This document shows, piece by piece, positions 1 to 9,945 of a stretch of DNA of 64,000 bases. How positions within the stretch are numbered: position 1 is the first letter of the stretch; each line of letters opens with the position of its first letter. The position numbers were made by a program, and so were the translations under genes. The notes beneath the pieces were generated by a model. It saw only the letters and a program-made list of their open reading frames with translations. It was not told where the DNA came from and did no database searches. Origin of the DNA: Enterococcus moraviensis ATCC BAA-383 (lineage in GTDB: Bacteria; Bacillota; Bacilli; Lactobacillales; Enterococcaceae); NCBI RefSeq assembly GCF_000407445.1, contig NZ_ASWB01000003.1, positions 248,001 through 312,000 of the forward strand, in the 5' to 3' direction.

Positions 1-68
1 TCTCCACATAATTTCGTAATAGTATTCATAAACTCTTGAACTGAATTTGGTACCTCTATATAAGTCAT
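1..68 (-). CDS. N-terminus of an unidentified protein, cut by the window edge
   Basis: An ATG at position 68 (minus strand) follows an AGGAGG ribosome binding site at about 74-79 and opens a frame reading MTYIEVPNSVQEFMNTITKLCG before the window ends. Only 22 residues are visible. It is divergent from the GntR regulator and the GH92 gene, so a sugar-related enzyme is likely. The opening resembles what I recall of family GH125 alpha-mannosidases, which often sit beside GH92 genes, but that is a guess. Confidence 0.6.
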   Translation of the reverse strand, partial: MTYIEVPNSVQEFMNTITKLCG

Positions 69-85
69 AATGACCTCCTAATATT

Positions 86-212
86 TGATATATCATTTAA
101 CAACGAAAGTATATGCTAATGAAAGCGTTTTGTCCACTGTTTTTATTAACATATTTGATTTGAACTCTTTTTCCAACTATGGTAAACTGACGTTAATGAT
201 ATATCATTTAAC
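86..212. promoter_or_regulatory. Two copies of a 16-bp operator-like repeat in the divergent promoter region
   Basis: The sequence TGATATATCATTTAAC occurs at 86-101 and again at 197-212 in the gap between the leftward gene and the GntR gene. Its core ATGATATATCAT is palindromic. Two identical copies flanking a divergent promoter region next to a GntR-family gene make these likely operators for that regulator. The right copy lies just before the regulator's own ribosome binding site, which suggests autoregulation. Confidence 0.65.
119..133 (+). promoter_or_regulatory. Candidate cre (CcpA) site
   Basis: ATGAAAGCGTTTTGT matches the catabolite-response consensus WTGNAANCGNWNNCW at all constrained positions except the near-terminal C. 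It lies between the two GntR operator-like repeats. This fits carbon catabolite control of the mannosidase operon. Confidence 0.5.
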
Positions 213-228
213 ATTTAGGAGAACAATT

Positions 229-1266
229 ATGTCAAAACCATTATATAAAAAAATTATCGACGATCTATTACAAGCCATCGAAACAGGTCAATTGCCAGAA
301 AATGCACAGCTTCCCACCGAAAAAGAATTATCCAGCACTTACGATGTCAGTCGTATCACCTCTAAGCGTGCACTTACAGAATTAGAAAATTTAGGACTGA
401 TTTACCGTATTCAAGGAAAAGGTAGCTATGTTCAAAAACGAAAACCTAGAAAGAAAAAAGTAGCCCGTATCTTGTTTTTGATTCCTTTCGTAAACGATTC
501 TTCTTTGGGAAATTTTAACGCTGGACTTGCACCTGTCACAAGCGAGCATCACTATGAAGTTATCATGTCTTCTGCAGAATTTTTGATCAACAAACAAGCT
601 GCTGATATCATTGAAGACTTCGACGGAATGATTTACTACGCACATAATACAGATGATTTTTTAGACACCTTATTCGAGCTGTCTATCCAGCAGTTTCCCG
701 TGATCATATTAGATAAAAAAATTCATGACCTACCTTATCCTACAGTTCAATCGGATAACTTTTCAGGTGGTGCTATGGCAACTAATTATTTAGTAGATCA
801 AGGCCATCAACGGATTGCTTATATCTTTGGCGAGCCAACATTGCCTCAATCGGTACGCCAGCGTTACTTAGGCTATATTCACGCAACGAAAAAAAAGAAC
901 TTATCATTTCATACTGCCTTAACAGACAAACAAGCTTTTTTATCCGCCGACACTATTGACTATTTAAATCAAAACGCCATTACAGGTGTCGTTTGCGAGA
1001 ACGACTTAGTGGCAATCTCGCTCATCAATCAAGCTAAACGAACAAATATTGATATACCAACTCAGCTATCTGTTGTCGGTTTCGATAACATTCAAGCGTC
1101 AGCCTTGATTGATCCACCACTAACAACAATTGCACAAGACTTTAAAGGAATGGGCAAACTTGCAGGTACACTACTGATAGAATGGATCGAAAATCTTGTG
1201 ATTCCAGTAGATCAACAAGTCCCAGTAAAACAAATCATTCGAAACTCTACAAAGGAGAATCAATAA
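229..1266 (+). CDS. GntR-family regulator with LacI-type sugar-binding domain
   Basis: Predicted transcription factor of 345 residues. The N-terminal ~70 residues form a GntR winged helix (PLYKKIIDDLLQAIETGQLP, then LPTEKELSSTYDVSRITSKRAL). The remainder resembles the LacI/PBP1-like effector domain of AraR-type regulators (VVCENDLVAI, VVGFDNIQASALIDPPLTTI). The start was placed at 229 because AGGAGA lies 7 nt upstream; the longer upstream frame runs through the operator repeats and has no binding site. The stop overlaps the region just before the GH92 start, so the two genes are probably cotranscribed. It likely represses the mannosidase in response to a sugar ligand (inference). Confidence 0.85.
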   Translation: MSKPLYKKIIDDLLQAIETGQLPENAQLPTEKELSSTYDVSRITSKRALTELENLGLIYRIQGKGSYVQKRKPRKKKVARILFLIPFVNDSSLGNFNAGLAPVTSEHHYEVIMSSAEFLINKQAADIIEDFDGMIYYAHNTDDFLDTLFELSIQQFPVIILDKKIHDLPYPTVQSDNFSGGAMATNYLVDQGHQRIAYIFGEPTLPQSVRQRYLGYIHATKKKNLSFHTALTDKQAFLSADTIDYLNQNAITGVVCENDLVAISLINQAKRTNIDIPTQLSVVGFDNIQASALIDPPLTTIAQDFKGMGKLAGTLLIEWIENLVIPVDQQVPVKQIIRNSTKENQ

Positions 1267-3408
1267 ATGAACCCAACATTAATCGACACGAGACATGGAA
1301 CAGATAACCAATATTCTTTTTCAAACGGAAATTGTTTGCCCTATACAGGTGTGCCTTTCGGCATGAACTATTTTGCTCCTCAAACAAACGGAGAGAATGG
1401 TAGTTGGTGGTTCAATCCCCGTGATCAGATTTTCCAAGGCTTTCGTTTAACGCATCAACCTAGTCCATGGATGGGCGATTTTAGCCACTTCGTCTTGCTA
1501 CCTTTTAATGGACAATTAAAGGAGAAGAGTGTCTTTTATGCGCAGTCTTCTTACCGACCAGATGAAAGCGCTTTTAACCCAAATTACTTAAAAATCACTG
1601 CACAACGTTATCAACTTACGACTTGTTTGATTCCTAGTATGTACGGCGGGGTTTTAACAACACATTACACACAACCTGATGCTGGTCTCTTACTTTCATT
1701 ACCAGGAAAATACCAAGTGACGATTGAAGATCCTCATACAGTTTCTGGCTCAATAATAAACTACGCAGGTTGTGAAGATAGCCAATTTTCTTTCTATTTT
1801 GCCATGCATTTTCAAGAGCCTATTATAGTTGAGACTCCTTGGGAGCAAACAGGGGAAAACGATTGTCTCTCTTTTTCGTTTGGAAATAGTAAAGAACAAA
1901 CCATTCAATTTGGTACCTCGTTTATCAGTTTGGATCAGGCAAAATTAAATTTATCACGTGAAGCGCACTGGCAACCTGAAGATTACCTTGTCAAATCAGA
2001 AGAACAATGGAACAACTATCTAAACAAAATCGATATCCAAGATAAAAATCAAGCACGTCGTTCAACTTTCTATCACAATTTATATCGCGCATTTTTATTT
2101 CCTCAAACATTTTACGAAAAAGATTCTGATGGACAAATTATTCATTACGATACATTGGCAAAAGAAATAAAGCCTGGTTTTCTTTATACAAATAATGGTT
2201 TTTGGGATACTTATAAAACTGTTTACCCCCTATATTCATTGATTGCTCAGGAGAAGTATGCAGAAATGCTAGAAGGATTCTTAAACAGTTATCGTGAAAG
2301 TGGGTATCTGCCAAAATGGCTTTCACCTGACGAACGAGGCTTGATGCCTGGAACGTTGATCGATGCAGTAATCGCAGATGCAGCTACAAAAAATATCCGA
2401 CCAGATTTGATGCCTGAACTGTTGGAAGCTATGACTAAAGGAGCCACTGTTCAAAGCGAAAATCCAAATTACGGTAGACAAGGAACCAATGACTATTTGA
2501 CGTATGGGTATGTTCCAGCTAATTATCACGAATCTGTAAACCATACTTTAGATTATTGTTACAGCGATTTTTGTATCAGCCAAGTAGCAAACGTATTGAA
2601 TAAGACCGAATCTGCTGAGCAGTATAGAAAACAAGCGAAAAATTATTTATCTATTTTCGATTCTAGTACTGGTTTTATGCGGGCAAAAGGGACGGATGGG
2701 AAGTTTAAAGAGCCATTCAATAGTCATCGATGGGGTGGCGATTATGCCGAGGGAAGCGCTTGGCAAAGTAGTTTTGCTGTTTACCATGACTTCAAAGGGT
2801 TGATTGCAGCATTTGGAGGAGCAGACTATTTCCAAGAGAAATTGATCGATTTATGTAACCAACCTCCTAGCTTCAATGTTGAGGGATACGGTTTTGAAAT
2901 TCACGAAATGAGTGAAATGGCTGCAACAGAATTCGGTCAGTTGGCTATTTCAAATCAGCCAAGTTTCCATCTTCCCTATTTGTTCAGTTACCTTGGAAAA
3001 CCAGAATTTGCCCAACCTTTATTAAAGCAATTGATGATACAAGAATTCAATGATGGTCCTACAGGGTTTCCTGGTGATGAAGATAATGGTAGTATGGCTA
3101 GCTGGTACATCTTTAGTTCGTTAGGCTTTTACCCTGTTTGCCCAGGTTCAGGTGAATATATGATCGGGATGCCGTTATTCGATAAAGCTGTTATTCATTT
3201 ATCTAATGGTGAAACGTTGACGATTTCCTCTAGCCCGAATCAAGAGCAGCAACAATTTGTGGATCATATTCGTTATAATGATTCGTTATATGAGCGGTTA
3301 GTCTTTAAACATGACGAGCTGATGACTGGCGGGACGATTGATTTCACTTTAGGAACTGTGCCTAGACCGAGACGTTACACAGAAGAGCAACTACCTTTTA
3401 GTATTTAA
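1267..3408 (+). CDS. GH92 family alpha-mannosidase
   Basis: Predicted exo-acting alpha-1,2/1,3-mannosidase of 713 residues, close to usual GH92 length. Family landmarks include the N-terminal DTRHGTDNQYSFSNGN segment, GFWDTYKTVYPLYSL near residue 315, GGDYAEGSAWQ near residue 495 (the conserved Glu is the general acid in this calcium-dependent inverting family), and PGDEDNGSMASWYIFSSLGF near residue 600. No signal peptide is visible, so it probably acts in the cytoplasm on imported mannosides. It begins one base after the regulator's stop and has its own AAGGAGA site. The neighbouring ABC importer may bring in the substrate (inference). Confidence 0.9.
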   Translation: MNPTLIDTRHGTDNQYSFSNGNCLPYTGVPFGMNYFAPQTNGENGSWWFNPRDQIFQGFRLTHQPSPWMGDFSHFVLLPFNGQLKEKSVFYAQSSYRPDESAFNPNYLKITAQRYQLTTCLIPSMYGGVLTTHYTQPDAGLLLSLPGKYQVTIEDPHTVSGSIINYAGCEDSQFSFYFAMHFQEPIIVETPWEQTGENDCLSFSFGNSKEQTIQFGTSFISLDQAKLNLSREAHWQPEDYLVKSEEQWNNYLNKIDIQDKNQARRSTFYHNLYRAFLFPQTFYEKDSDGQIIHYDTLAKEIKPGFLYTNNGFWDTYKTVYPLYSLIAQEKYAEMLEGFLNSYRESGYLPKWLSPDERGLMPGTLIDAVIADAATKNIRPDLMPELLEAMTKGATVQSENPNYGRQGTNDYLTYGYVPANYHESVNHTLDYCYSDFCISQVANVLNKTESAEQYRKQAKNYLSIFDSSTGFMRAKGTDGKFKEPFNSHRWGGDYAEGSAWQSSFAVYHDFKGLIAAFGGADYFQEKLIDLCNQPPSFNVEGYGFEIHEMSEMAATEFGQLAISNQPSFHLPYLFSYLGKPEFAQPLLKQLMIQEFNDGPTGFPGDEDNGSMASWYIFSSLGFYPVCPGSGEYMIGMPLFDKAVIHLSNGETLTISSSPNQEQQQFVDHIRYNDSLYERLVFKHDELMTGGTIDFTLGTVPRPRRYTEEQLPFSI

Positions 3409-3430
3409 TCCCTTCTTTGATTGAGCGTGA

Positions 3431-3466
3431 AAAACAGGGTGGAACAAGCCTTCCCACCCTGTTTTT
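3431..3466. terminator. Bidirectional terminator between convergent genes
   Basis: AAAACAGGGTGG and CCACCCTGTTTT form a perfect 12-bp stem with A and T runs on either side. It separates the GH92 gene from the convergent yesN-like gene and can serve both strands. Confidence 0.85.
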
Positions 3467-4963
3467 CTACTCATTTCCAACCGAATCATAGTGATGTTTG
3501 TATTTTTCGCGAAATTCTTTCGGCGTTAGATCATTCATTTTTTTAAAAATTTGAGAGAAGTAAGTACTGTTGTTAAATCCAATTTTATCAGCGATTTCAT
3601 TAACATTATCCTCTGTATATAACAATAGATTTTGCGCCTTTTTCATACGATATTGATTTAAATATTGAGAAAAACTCTTTTTCGTTTCTTTCTTAAACAA
3701 CTGCCCCAAATACATGACATTCAGATGCAGCGATTGCGCTACACATTTCAACGTTAATTCACTTGTATACTCTGAACGAATTTTATCGATCACTTTTTGC
3801 ACATTTTCTGAATAATCATATGCTATTTTTTCCCGTGTGATCTGAGTCACTGTAGTCGATAGAATCTCGTGCAGTTCATCAGCATTCGATGAATGATTGA
3901 TATCATCTAGCACTTGTTGATACTCGCCTTCATCCAAATGATTAAAGCGACGATAGATATCCATAAACAGCATAAACGTAATATGGCGAACATCTTCTGG
4001 GCGGGCACCAATTTTTTGTGTCTTTGCAAAGATTTCAGCAATTGTTGTTTCGATTGTAGTAAAATCCCCAACCATCAATGTTTTATTAAAATTGATAATA
4101 TCTGCTGAGAGATCAAAGTCATCTGAAAAAACAGAATATAGCACATTACTACCACTTGCTTCGTAAAACTTATAGCGTTGCAACGTCTGGTTTGCTTTTT
4201 CATAGCTATCTGGTACATCTTCCCAATCACCGACCGTCTCGCCGACACTTATTAACCAACTATCGTCTTCGTTTGCTTTTAAAGGATTTACCGTTAGCAG
4301 TTGATTCAATTGATACTTGCTCCCTCTGAATATATGTACAATCAGACTTTTATCCCCTAGATTTCTAGTAAATAGTAAAGATTGCAGCTGGCTTTCCAGC
4401 CAGTCAATAACGTTGTTTTTTTTCTCACGATTAACCTCTATCAATAAAACAGTCCACTCTGATTTCTCTGCCGTATTGACCAATCGGTCCAACTCTTCAT
4501 AACTGTCCTTGTCGATTTCACCATTCACCCATTGAGACAATAAAATTTCACTATACAAACCATTTCTAGTTTCTTGCTGATTGCGGTCATCTAAACGTTT
4601 CCTTGCCTTTTTGACACTTTTTAAAAGCTCGACCTTATCAACTGGTTTCATCAAATAATTGATTGCCCCCAACTGCAGACCCCCTTTTAAAAAGTCGAAT
4701 TTTTGATAGCCAGAGAGAATCATAAACTCAAACTCTCTAGCCTCTTTTTGAGCCGCTTCAATAAACTCTAACCCTGTCATTTCCGGCATCGTGATATCAG
4801 TGATCACTAGATCTATCGCTTCTGTTTCCATCATTGTTAATGCTTCTTTAGCATTTCGTGCTGTCCCTTTGATCGCAAAACCTTCTGCTTCCCAAGAAAT
4901 AATTTTTTTCAATCCATTCACGATCATATACTCATCATCAACTAGTAAAACGTTATAACTCAT
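3467..4963 (-). CDS. YesN-like response regulator (receiver plus AraC HTH)
   Basis: Response regulator of 498 residues. The receiver domain covers residues ~1-125: acidic pair DDE at 9-11, phospho-acceptor Asp in LVITDITMPEMTGLEF, Lys in NYLMKPVDK. The C-terminal ~100 residues are an AraC double helix-turn-helix (LHLNVMYLGQLFKKETKKSF, ADKIGFNNSTYFSQIFKKM). The middle region is variable in this family. It is paired with the upstream YesM-like kinase, 35 bp away, and probably activates the LplBC importer in response to extracellular sugar. Confidence 0.9.
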   Translation of the reverse strand: MSYNVLLVDDEYMIVNGLKKIISWEAEGFAIKGTARNAKEALTMMETEAIDLVITDITMPEMTGLEFIEAAQKEAREFEFMILSGYQKFDFLKGGLQLGAINYLMKPVDKVELLKSVKKARKRLDDRNQQETRNGLYSEILLSQWVNGEIDKDSYEELDRLVNTAEKSEWTVLLIEVNREKKNNVIDWLESQLQSLLFTRNLGDKSLIVHIFRGSKYQLNQLLTVNPLKANEDDSWLISVGETVGDWEDVPDSYEKANQTLQRYKFYEASGSNVLYSVFSDDFDLSADIINFNKTLMVGDFTTIETTIAEIFAKTQKIGARPEDVRHITFMLFMDIYRRFNHLDEGEYQQVLDDINHSSNADELHEILSTTVTQITREKIAYDYSENVQKVIDKIRSEYTSELTLKCVAQSLHLNVMYLGQLFKKETKKSFSQYLNQYRMKKAQNLLLYTEDNVNEIADKIGFNNSTYFSQIFKKMNDLTPKEFREKYKHHYDSVGNE

Positions 4964-4998
4964 TTTATTACTCCTTTGATCTTAGTTTTAAATCATGA

Positions 4999-6729
4999 TT
5001 AATTGTAAGAGCTAGGCTCATCAAAAGTGAGCATAATCGCGATTCCTTTTGTTTCATTTTGAGTGATTGTCATCAGAAATGATGGTCCAAAATGCGCCCG
5101 TAAGCGTTCATTCACATTTTGCAACCCGATCGAATCATGTAATTCGATTTGTTGACTCTTCAATTTAGTTTGGATCAATGCTAACTTTTGCAAAGAGATC
5201 CCTTTCCCATTATCACGGATCAAAATCTTTACTTGTCCATCTGTTAAACGTGCTTTCACACTAATTGCGTTATCATTTCTAGAAAAATCAATACCATGGA
5301 CAAAATAATTTTCAATCAATGGTTGAATTGAAAACTTAGGCAACACTAAGCCCTTCAATTTTTCATCAATCTCAAAGTGATACGCTACTCGATCTGGATA
5401 CCTCATTTGATATAAGTATACATATTTTTCACAAAAACTTAGTTCCTTTTCTAATGTTGTCGTTTTGGCTTGGTCTGTGTTATTTCGTAATAATGTCGAG
5501 AAGGCGTAAACTACATCTGCTAACTCTTCACTCCCTTCACTTAGCGCATACATACGAATATATTCTAATGTGTTGTATAAAAAATGCGGGCTAATTTGAG
5601 ATTGTAACGCTCTCATATGTGCATCTTGCTGTTTAATTTCTAGTTTATAGATATCCGCTATATATTGTTCGATATTGTCTAGCATTGTATTGATGCCTTT
5701 TGAGAGAACCCTTAGCTCAAACTGGGTTTCCCGTTCATTAATCCTTGTGTTCAACTCACCTGCTGTGACAAGCGCCATCGATTCCATGATAATATCAACT
5801 TGCTGAGAATATTTAGTAAACGTTCGATAAAGCAAATACAGCAGTATCAAAATCAGCACTACACCACCCAACAACAAAATCCGCAACTCAAAAAGAACAT
5901 ATGCTAAAATTTTTTCTTTCGATACCGTTACTAAAATATCAAAACCACTAGTCGTTTTCAGATGCTCTAATTGATTATTTTCTGCCAATTTTTGGATCGG
6001 TAATTGAGAGGTTTCGTTCATCTTGTGCTGGATCAATTGCCGATCTAATGCATTATCTTTTTCTGTATACGTTAACAATTGATAGCCTGTACTGGAAAAC
6101 ACATACGCTGACAATCCTTCAAAGGTTGTTAAATGCGTCAAACTATCGATAATATCTTTTTGTGAAAATTCCACATAAAAGCTGCCCAATACTTCTAAAG
6201 TTACAGGATTCGTAATTGGATAAGCTAAATAAAACTTGTTATTCAGATGTGGTGTGCCCGTTATTTTTCTACCACTCTTATCGTTAACTGTAGAAATATA
6301 ATAGTCGTCATAATTGTTCAATACCATGATGACCGATTCAATGTTATCAAACATCGTATAAAAATTATTCACTTGCCCAGGTAGAAACAAATAGTTTCCT
6401 GTTTCTAATTGTTGATCATAAGAAAAAGTCAAATAATTTGAAATCGAAGAGTCCATATATCGATTTAAACTATTGATTTTTTCCTGACTATCCGTTAAAC
6501 CATTTAACATTGTTTTCCCTTGTAAATTTTTATCATTGATTGATCGACTAATCGTGTCTACTGCTTCTTGTGCCGTGATTTTCCCTCTCCCCATCGATTG
6601 CCAGTAGGTATTCATGCCAATACTGCCCATACCAATCAAAATCAATGAAACTAAAATCAACGCATAATTTTTTAATAAACGGTTCAATAACGTCTTTTCA
6701 TTCAAGGAAGAAGGTTGCTTTTTACGCAT
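4999..6729 (-). CDS. YesM/LytS-type sensor histidine kinase
   Basis: Membrane histidine kinase of 576 residues. A transmembrane helix lies near residues 22-45, followed by an extracellular sensor of about 230 residues, a second helix near 280-300 (LLLGGVVLILILLYLLYRTF), a HAMP segment, then the His_kinase motif QISPHFLYNTLEYIRM with the phosphorylated His. An ATPase domain follows (N-box PLIENYFVHGI, G-box IRDNGKGI). It overlaps the YesL-like gene start by 8 bases, showing cotranscription. Ligand unknown; context suggests an oligosaccharide. Confidence 0.9.
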   Translation of the reverse strand: MRKKQPSSLNEKTLLNRLLKNYALILVSLILIGMGSIGMNTYWQSMGRGKITAQEAVDTISRSINDKNLQGKTMLNGLTDSQEKINSLNRYMDSSISNYLTFSYDQQLETGNYLFLPGQVNNFYTMFDNIESVIMVLNNYDDYYISTVNDKSGRKITGTPHLNNKFYLAYPITNPVTLEVLGSFYVEFSQKDIIDSLTHLTTFEGLSAYVFSSTGYQLLTYTEKDNALDRQLIQHKMNETSQLPIQKLAENNQLEHLKTTSGFDILVTVSKEKILAYVLFELRILLLGGVVLILILLYLLYRTFTKYSQQVDIIMESMALVTAGELNTRINERETQFELRVLSKGINTMLDNIEQYIADIYKLEIKQQDAHMRALQSQISPHFLYNTLEYIRMYALSEGSEELADVVYAFSTLLRNNTDQAKTTTLEKELSFCEKYVYLYQMRYPDRVAYHFEIDEKLKGLVLPKFSIQPLIENYFVHGIDFSRNDNAISVKARLTDGQVKILIRDNGKGISLQKLALIQTKLKSQQIELHDSIGLQNVNERLRAHFGPSFLMTITQNETKGIAIMLTFDEPSSYN

Positions 6730-7336
6730 GAAGTTCCAATCGTTGGTCGATTGTTTGTCGCCATGATTTCGTTGCCGTAAAGCTCCAAATTTGAATCATA
6801 GAAACAGTACCAAACAAGATCAATCCTTTGAAGTTCCATGTAACAAATAAAATCAAGCTTATCCCGATTGCTATTTTTAATAGATTCGTAAAATTAGATA
6901 ACGTTGAAATAAATGCTAATTTCAATAAATTTTTTAAACCGATTTCATAATAGCTGTCCAATAATAACGTGTATTGATACGTAACAATGCCATAGATCAT
7001 GGCAAAAACTAAAAGAAAATCAATCATCAGAAACGCCAATCCTTGAATCTGAACAGACAAAAATAAATTATACGCTAGTAATAATATGACTACAATTGCC
7101 GCATAAAATAAGAGATTCCCCCTATTAAAATTCTGTTTAAAGAGACTCCAGCCTTCTTTTAAAGTGATTTCTTTGTAATCAAATTCATGACGAATAAACA
7201 GTTCATTGACTGTTTTCAAAGCTGGCCCAATCCCTGCTATAAGCAATCCACAACAACTGAACAACCAGAAAAATAAATTTAGTTTCACAATGACCCAAAT
7301 TTTAATGAATAACGTTTCTAACGCTTTTCCAACCAT
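6722..7336 (-). CDS. YesL-like DUF624 membrane protein
   Basis: Integral membrane protein of 204 residues with about five hydrophobic helices. The order YesL-YesM-YesN next to LplB/C-type permeases is a recurrent arrangement in Firmicutes, and the sequence fits DUF624. Its biochemical role is unknown. It begins the yesLMN transcription unit; the terminator at 7459-7498 separates it from the binding-protein gene. Confidence 0.8.
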   Translation of the reverse strand: MVGKALETLFIKIWVIVKLNLFFWLFSCCGLLIAGIGPALKTVNELFIRHEFDYKEITLKEGWSLFKQNFNRGNLLFYAAIVVILLLAYNLFLSVQIQGLAFLMIDFLLVFAMIYGIVTYQYTLLLDSYYEIGLKNLLKLAFISTLSNFTNLLKIAIGISLILFVTWNFKGLILFGTVSMIQIWSFTATKSWRQTIDQRLELHA

Positions 7337-7458
7337 CTTCCTCTTCCTCTCTACTTTTCTATTCCTATAATAAATAACTATTGAAAATATTCCAAATAAA
7401 AAACTGCTGCATAAAATAATACTACGCAGTTTATGTAAGATTCTATTTTTTTATAAAA

Positions 7459-7498
7459 GAACCAAGTAAAAACGATCGATCATCGAGTCACTTGGTTC
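7459..7498 (-). terminator. Terminator after the binding-protein gene
   Basis: GAACCAAGT and ACTTGGTTC form a 9-bp stem, followed on the minus strand by a T-rich stretch. It lies 18 bp after the stop of the solute-binding protein gene and ends or weakens the importer transcript before yesL. Confidence 0.65.
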
Positions 7499-7515
7499 TA
7501 GCCATTATACCTGTA

Positions 7516-8982
7516 TTATTTTTTCAAAAACGCATCATATTGTTTTTGCATTTCAGTCAAGACTTTGTCGTAACCAGCATTATCAAGTGCTTCTTTTAAT
7601 TTAGGCACTGTCTCTTCTGGATCAACAGTTCCTGTATTTAAACCATCCAAATATTGACTCATCACGTTGGCGATGTTACTCATTTCTGTTTTTACATTCG
7701 ATGTCACGAAGTTAAAGCCTAAGATTGGCGAAGTTTCTGCTTTAGCGATCGATTCATCACGCTCTTTGATCATTTCGTCTGTAATCGTGTCTTGTGTGTA
7801 TAAGATTTTGTTATTTCCAGTATTCCATGCTGGTAGATGGGTATTTGGTTTGTAGCCATCTAGTAATTTGATTTTACCGTCTTGATCAGGGATTTTTTCC
7901 CAAGCTTCGCCTTCAATTCCCCAAACCAAACCGTTCAACAATTCTGCATCACTATTGATCAACCCTAAAACTTCTACAGCTTTTTCTTTATTCTTAGAGG
8001 TGTTTGACACAACAAAGTTAGCCATTCTTGCTTGATCACTTGATTTTAATGGTGTCGTAAATGCTTTAGAAACTAATTCTTGACCAGCAGCATTACTTAA
8101 AATCGTATCACCATAATCGTAAGGCCCTTGTGTTTCTTGACGGATGAACCATGTATTTCCTTCTAACGGAAATTCTGTATTACTAGTTGCTGCATCTGAT
8201 GGAATATATCCTGCTTGATACCACTTATGCATCGTTTTTAAGACATCCATAAACTCTTTGTTTTCATATTGATTAACGATTTTCTTAGTATCACCATTCA
8301 AATCAACTGCAAATGGATAACCATTTCCAATTGGGAAATCAAAATCACCTTGTGCTTTGAACCCTTGCCCAATCGCAAACGCTGCGATGTTTGGTTCTTT
8401 ATCATGGAATGTTTTCAACACACTTTCGGCATCTTTATACGTTTTGATATCATCGATCGATAAATTATATTTATCTAAATATTGCTTGTTAAACGTTAAC
8501 ACTTGTTGCGAGTAAACATTGCCATTCACTGGAAAGGCATATAGCTTCCCATCTACTAAATTTCCTTTGATATAGGCTTCATCCAACTGATCGTAAGCAT
8601 CTTTAGCAAACTTAGGAGCTAAATCTGTTAAATCTGCGAAAGCACCTTTTTGCGCATTCGGCACATAGTTATCTGCAAAGGCAATATCATAGTTTTCACC
8701 TGACGAGACAATAACACTCATTTTTTTCTCGTAATCGCCCCAACCAATGTATTGGATATTTAATTTGACACCTGTTTTTTCTTCTATTCTTTTGTTGGCA
8801 ACATCCATCAATGCATCATAATTTTCAGGTTTATCCCCAATTTGATACATCATTAACGTATTTTCATCTGTTTTTTTGCTACTACCAGCAGTTTTATCTT
8901 TACTGCCTCCACCACATGCTGTTAACGCACCTAAAAGAACAACTGCTGTACTTAAACCGACTACTTTTTTCCACGTCTTCAT
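7516..8982 (-). CDS. Extracellular sugar-binding lipoprotein of an ABC importer
   Basis: Family-1 type solute-binding protein of 488 residues. A lipoprotein signal (MKTWKKVVGLSTAVVLLGALTAC) ends in a lipobox with Cys 23. A Gly/Ser/Lys-rich linker and the binding domain follow, resembling LplA/YtcQ-like proteins that work with LplB and LplC permeases. It follows the two permease genes on the same strand by 27 bp. No ATPase is encoded nearby, as expected for importers that share the general MsmX-type ATPase. Confidence 0.9.
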   Translation of the reverse strand: MKTWKKVVGLSTAVVLLGALTACGGGSKDKTAGSSKKTDENTLMMYQIGDKPENYDALMDVANKRIEEKTGVKLNIQYIGWGDYEKKMSVIVSSGENYDIAFADNYVPNAQKGAFADLTDLAPKFAKDAYDQLDEAYIKGNLVDGKLYAFPVNGNVYSQQVLTFNKQYLDKYNLSIDDIKTYKDAESVLKTFHDKEPNIAAFAIGQGFKAQGDFDFPIGNGYPFAVDLNGDTKKIVNQYENKEFMDVLKTMHKWYQAGYIPSDAATSNTEFPLEGNTWFIRQETQGPYDYGDTILSNAAGQELVSKAFTTPLKSSDQARMANFVVSNTSKNKEKAVEVLGLINSDAELLNGLVWGIEGEAWEKIPDQDGKIKLLDGYKPNTHLPAWNTGNNKILYTQDTITDEMIKERDESIAKAETSPILGFNFVTSNVKTEMSNIANVMSQYLDGLNTGTVDPEETVPKLKEALDNAGYDKVLTEMQKQYDAFLKK

Positions 8983-9009
8983 TTTCTGTTCATCTCCATT
9001 TTCTATATA

Positions 9010-9939
9010 TTATTCCTTAACTCCGCCAATCGTTAACCCTTTAACAAAATATTTTTGGAAAAACGGATAGCTGATTGCAATCGGCAATGTCGAAATAACC
9101 ACGATGGCCATTCGCGCTGATTCTCCCGGTATTGCTGCCATCCCACCAGATAATTGACTGCTAGCTCCGGCATTTTGGGTCAAATATTGAATATTATTTT
9201 GAATCTTCATCAACAAATATTGCAGTGGAACTAAACTGTCTTTTTGAATATATAAGAGTGCATTAAACCAGTCATTCCAATACCCTAAAGCCGCAAACAA
9301 ACTGATCGTTGCGATTCCAGGTACTGCTAGCGGCAACACGATTTGAATAAAAATACGTATCTCAGAAGCTCCATCGATTCGAGCCGATTCAATAATTGAA
9401 TCAGATACTGAACGTTTGAAAAAAGTTCGCATCACAATAATATTAAACGGACTGACTGCCATTGGCAAAATCAACGCCCAAATCGTATCTTTTAATTGAA
9501 GTAAATTCGTCATCACCAAGTAGTTTGCGACCATCCCTGGAGAAAATAACATCGTGATCAAACAAAAAAACGTGAAAAAACGACGAAATGGAAAATTAGA
9601 TCTGGAAATCGCATACGCATATAATGATGTTGCAGTACTATTGATCAGCGTTCCGATCACTGTCACTAAAACAGTCACAAACAATGCTTGAAAAATTTTC
9701 TCTTGCATCTGATCAAATAAGTAAGTATACCCAAAGAAACTAAATTCCTGAGGCCAAAAACTATAACCATGCGCTGCCAACGCTGTTTCATTACTAAGCG
9801 AGATTGCCACTACAAATAAAAACGGCAAAATACAGGATAGAGCAAAAACGGCGATCAATACATTAAAAAACAAATTTACGGGTCGATTAAATGAACGAAT
9901 TGCTACTTTTGAAACTGGTTTTTTCTTCAATGTTTTCAC
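9010..9939 (-). CDS. lplC: ABC sugar importer permease, LplC-type
   Basis: Inner-membrane permease of 309 residues with about six membrane helices. The ATPase-docking EAA-like loop reads ESARIDGASEIRIFIQIVLPLAVPG near residues 185-210. It pairs with the LplB-type permease 6 bp upstream to form the channel for the lipoprotein-bound sugar. Confidence 0.88.
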   Translation of the reverse strand: MKTLKKKPVSKVAIRSFNRPVNLFFNVLIAVFALSCILPFLFVVAISLSNETALAAHGYSFWPQEFSFFGYTYLFDQMQEKIFQALFVTVLVTVIGTLINSTATSLYAYAISRSNFPFRRFFTFFCLITMLFSPGMVANYLVMTNLLQLKDTIWALILPMAVSPFNIIVMRTFFKRSVSDSIIESARIDGASEIRIFIQIVLPLAVPGIATISLFAALGYWNDWFNALLYIQKDSLVPLQYLLMKIQNNIQYLTQNAGASSQLSGGMAAIPGESARMAIVVISTLPIAISYPFFQKYFVKGLTIGGVKE

Positions 9940-9945
9940 TCCTCC

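Noticed and set aside
85-228. N-terminal extension of the GntR regulator by 48 residues
   Set aside because: The extension covers the operator repeats, and its start has no ribosome binding site; the MSKPLYKK start with AGGAGA matches family N-termini.
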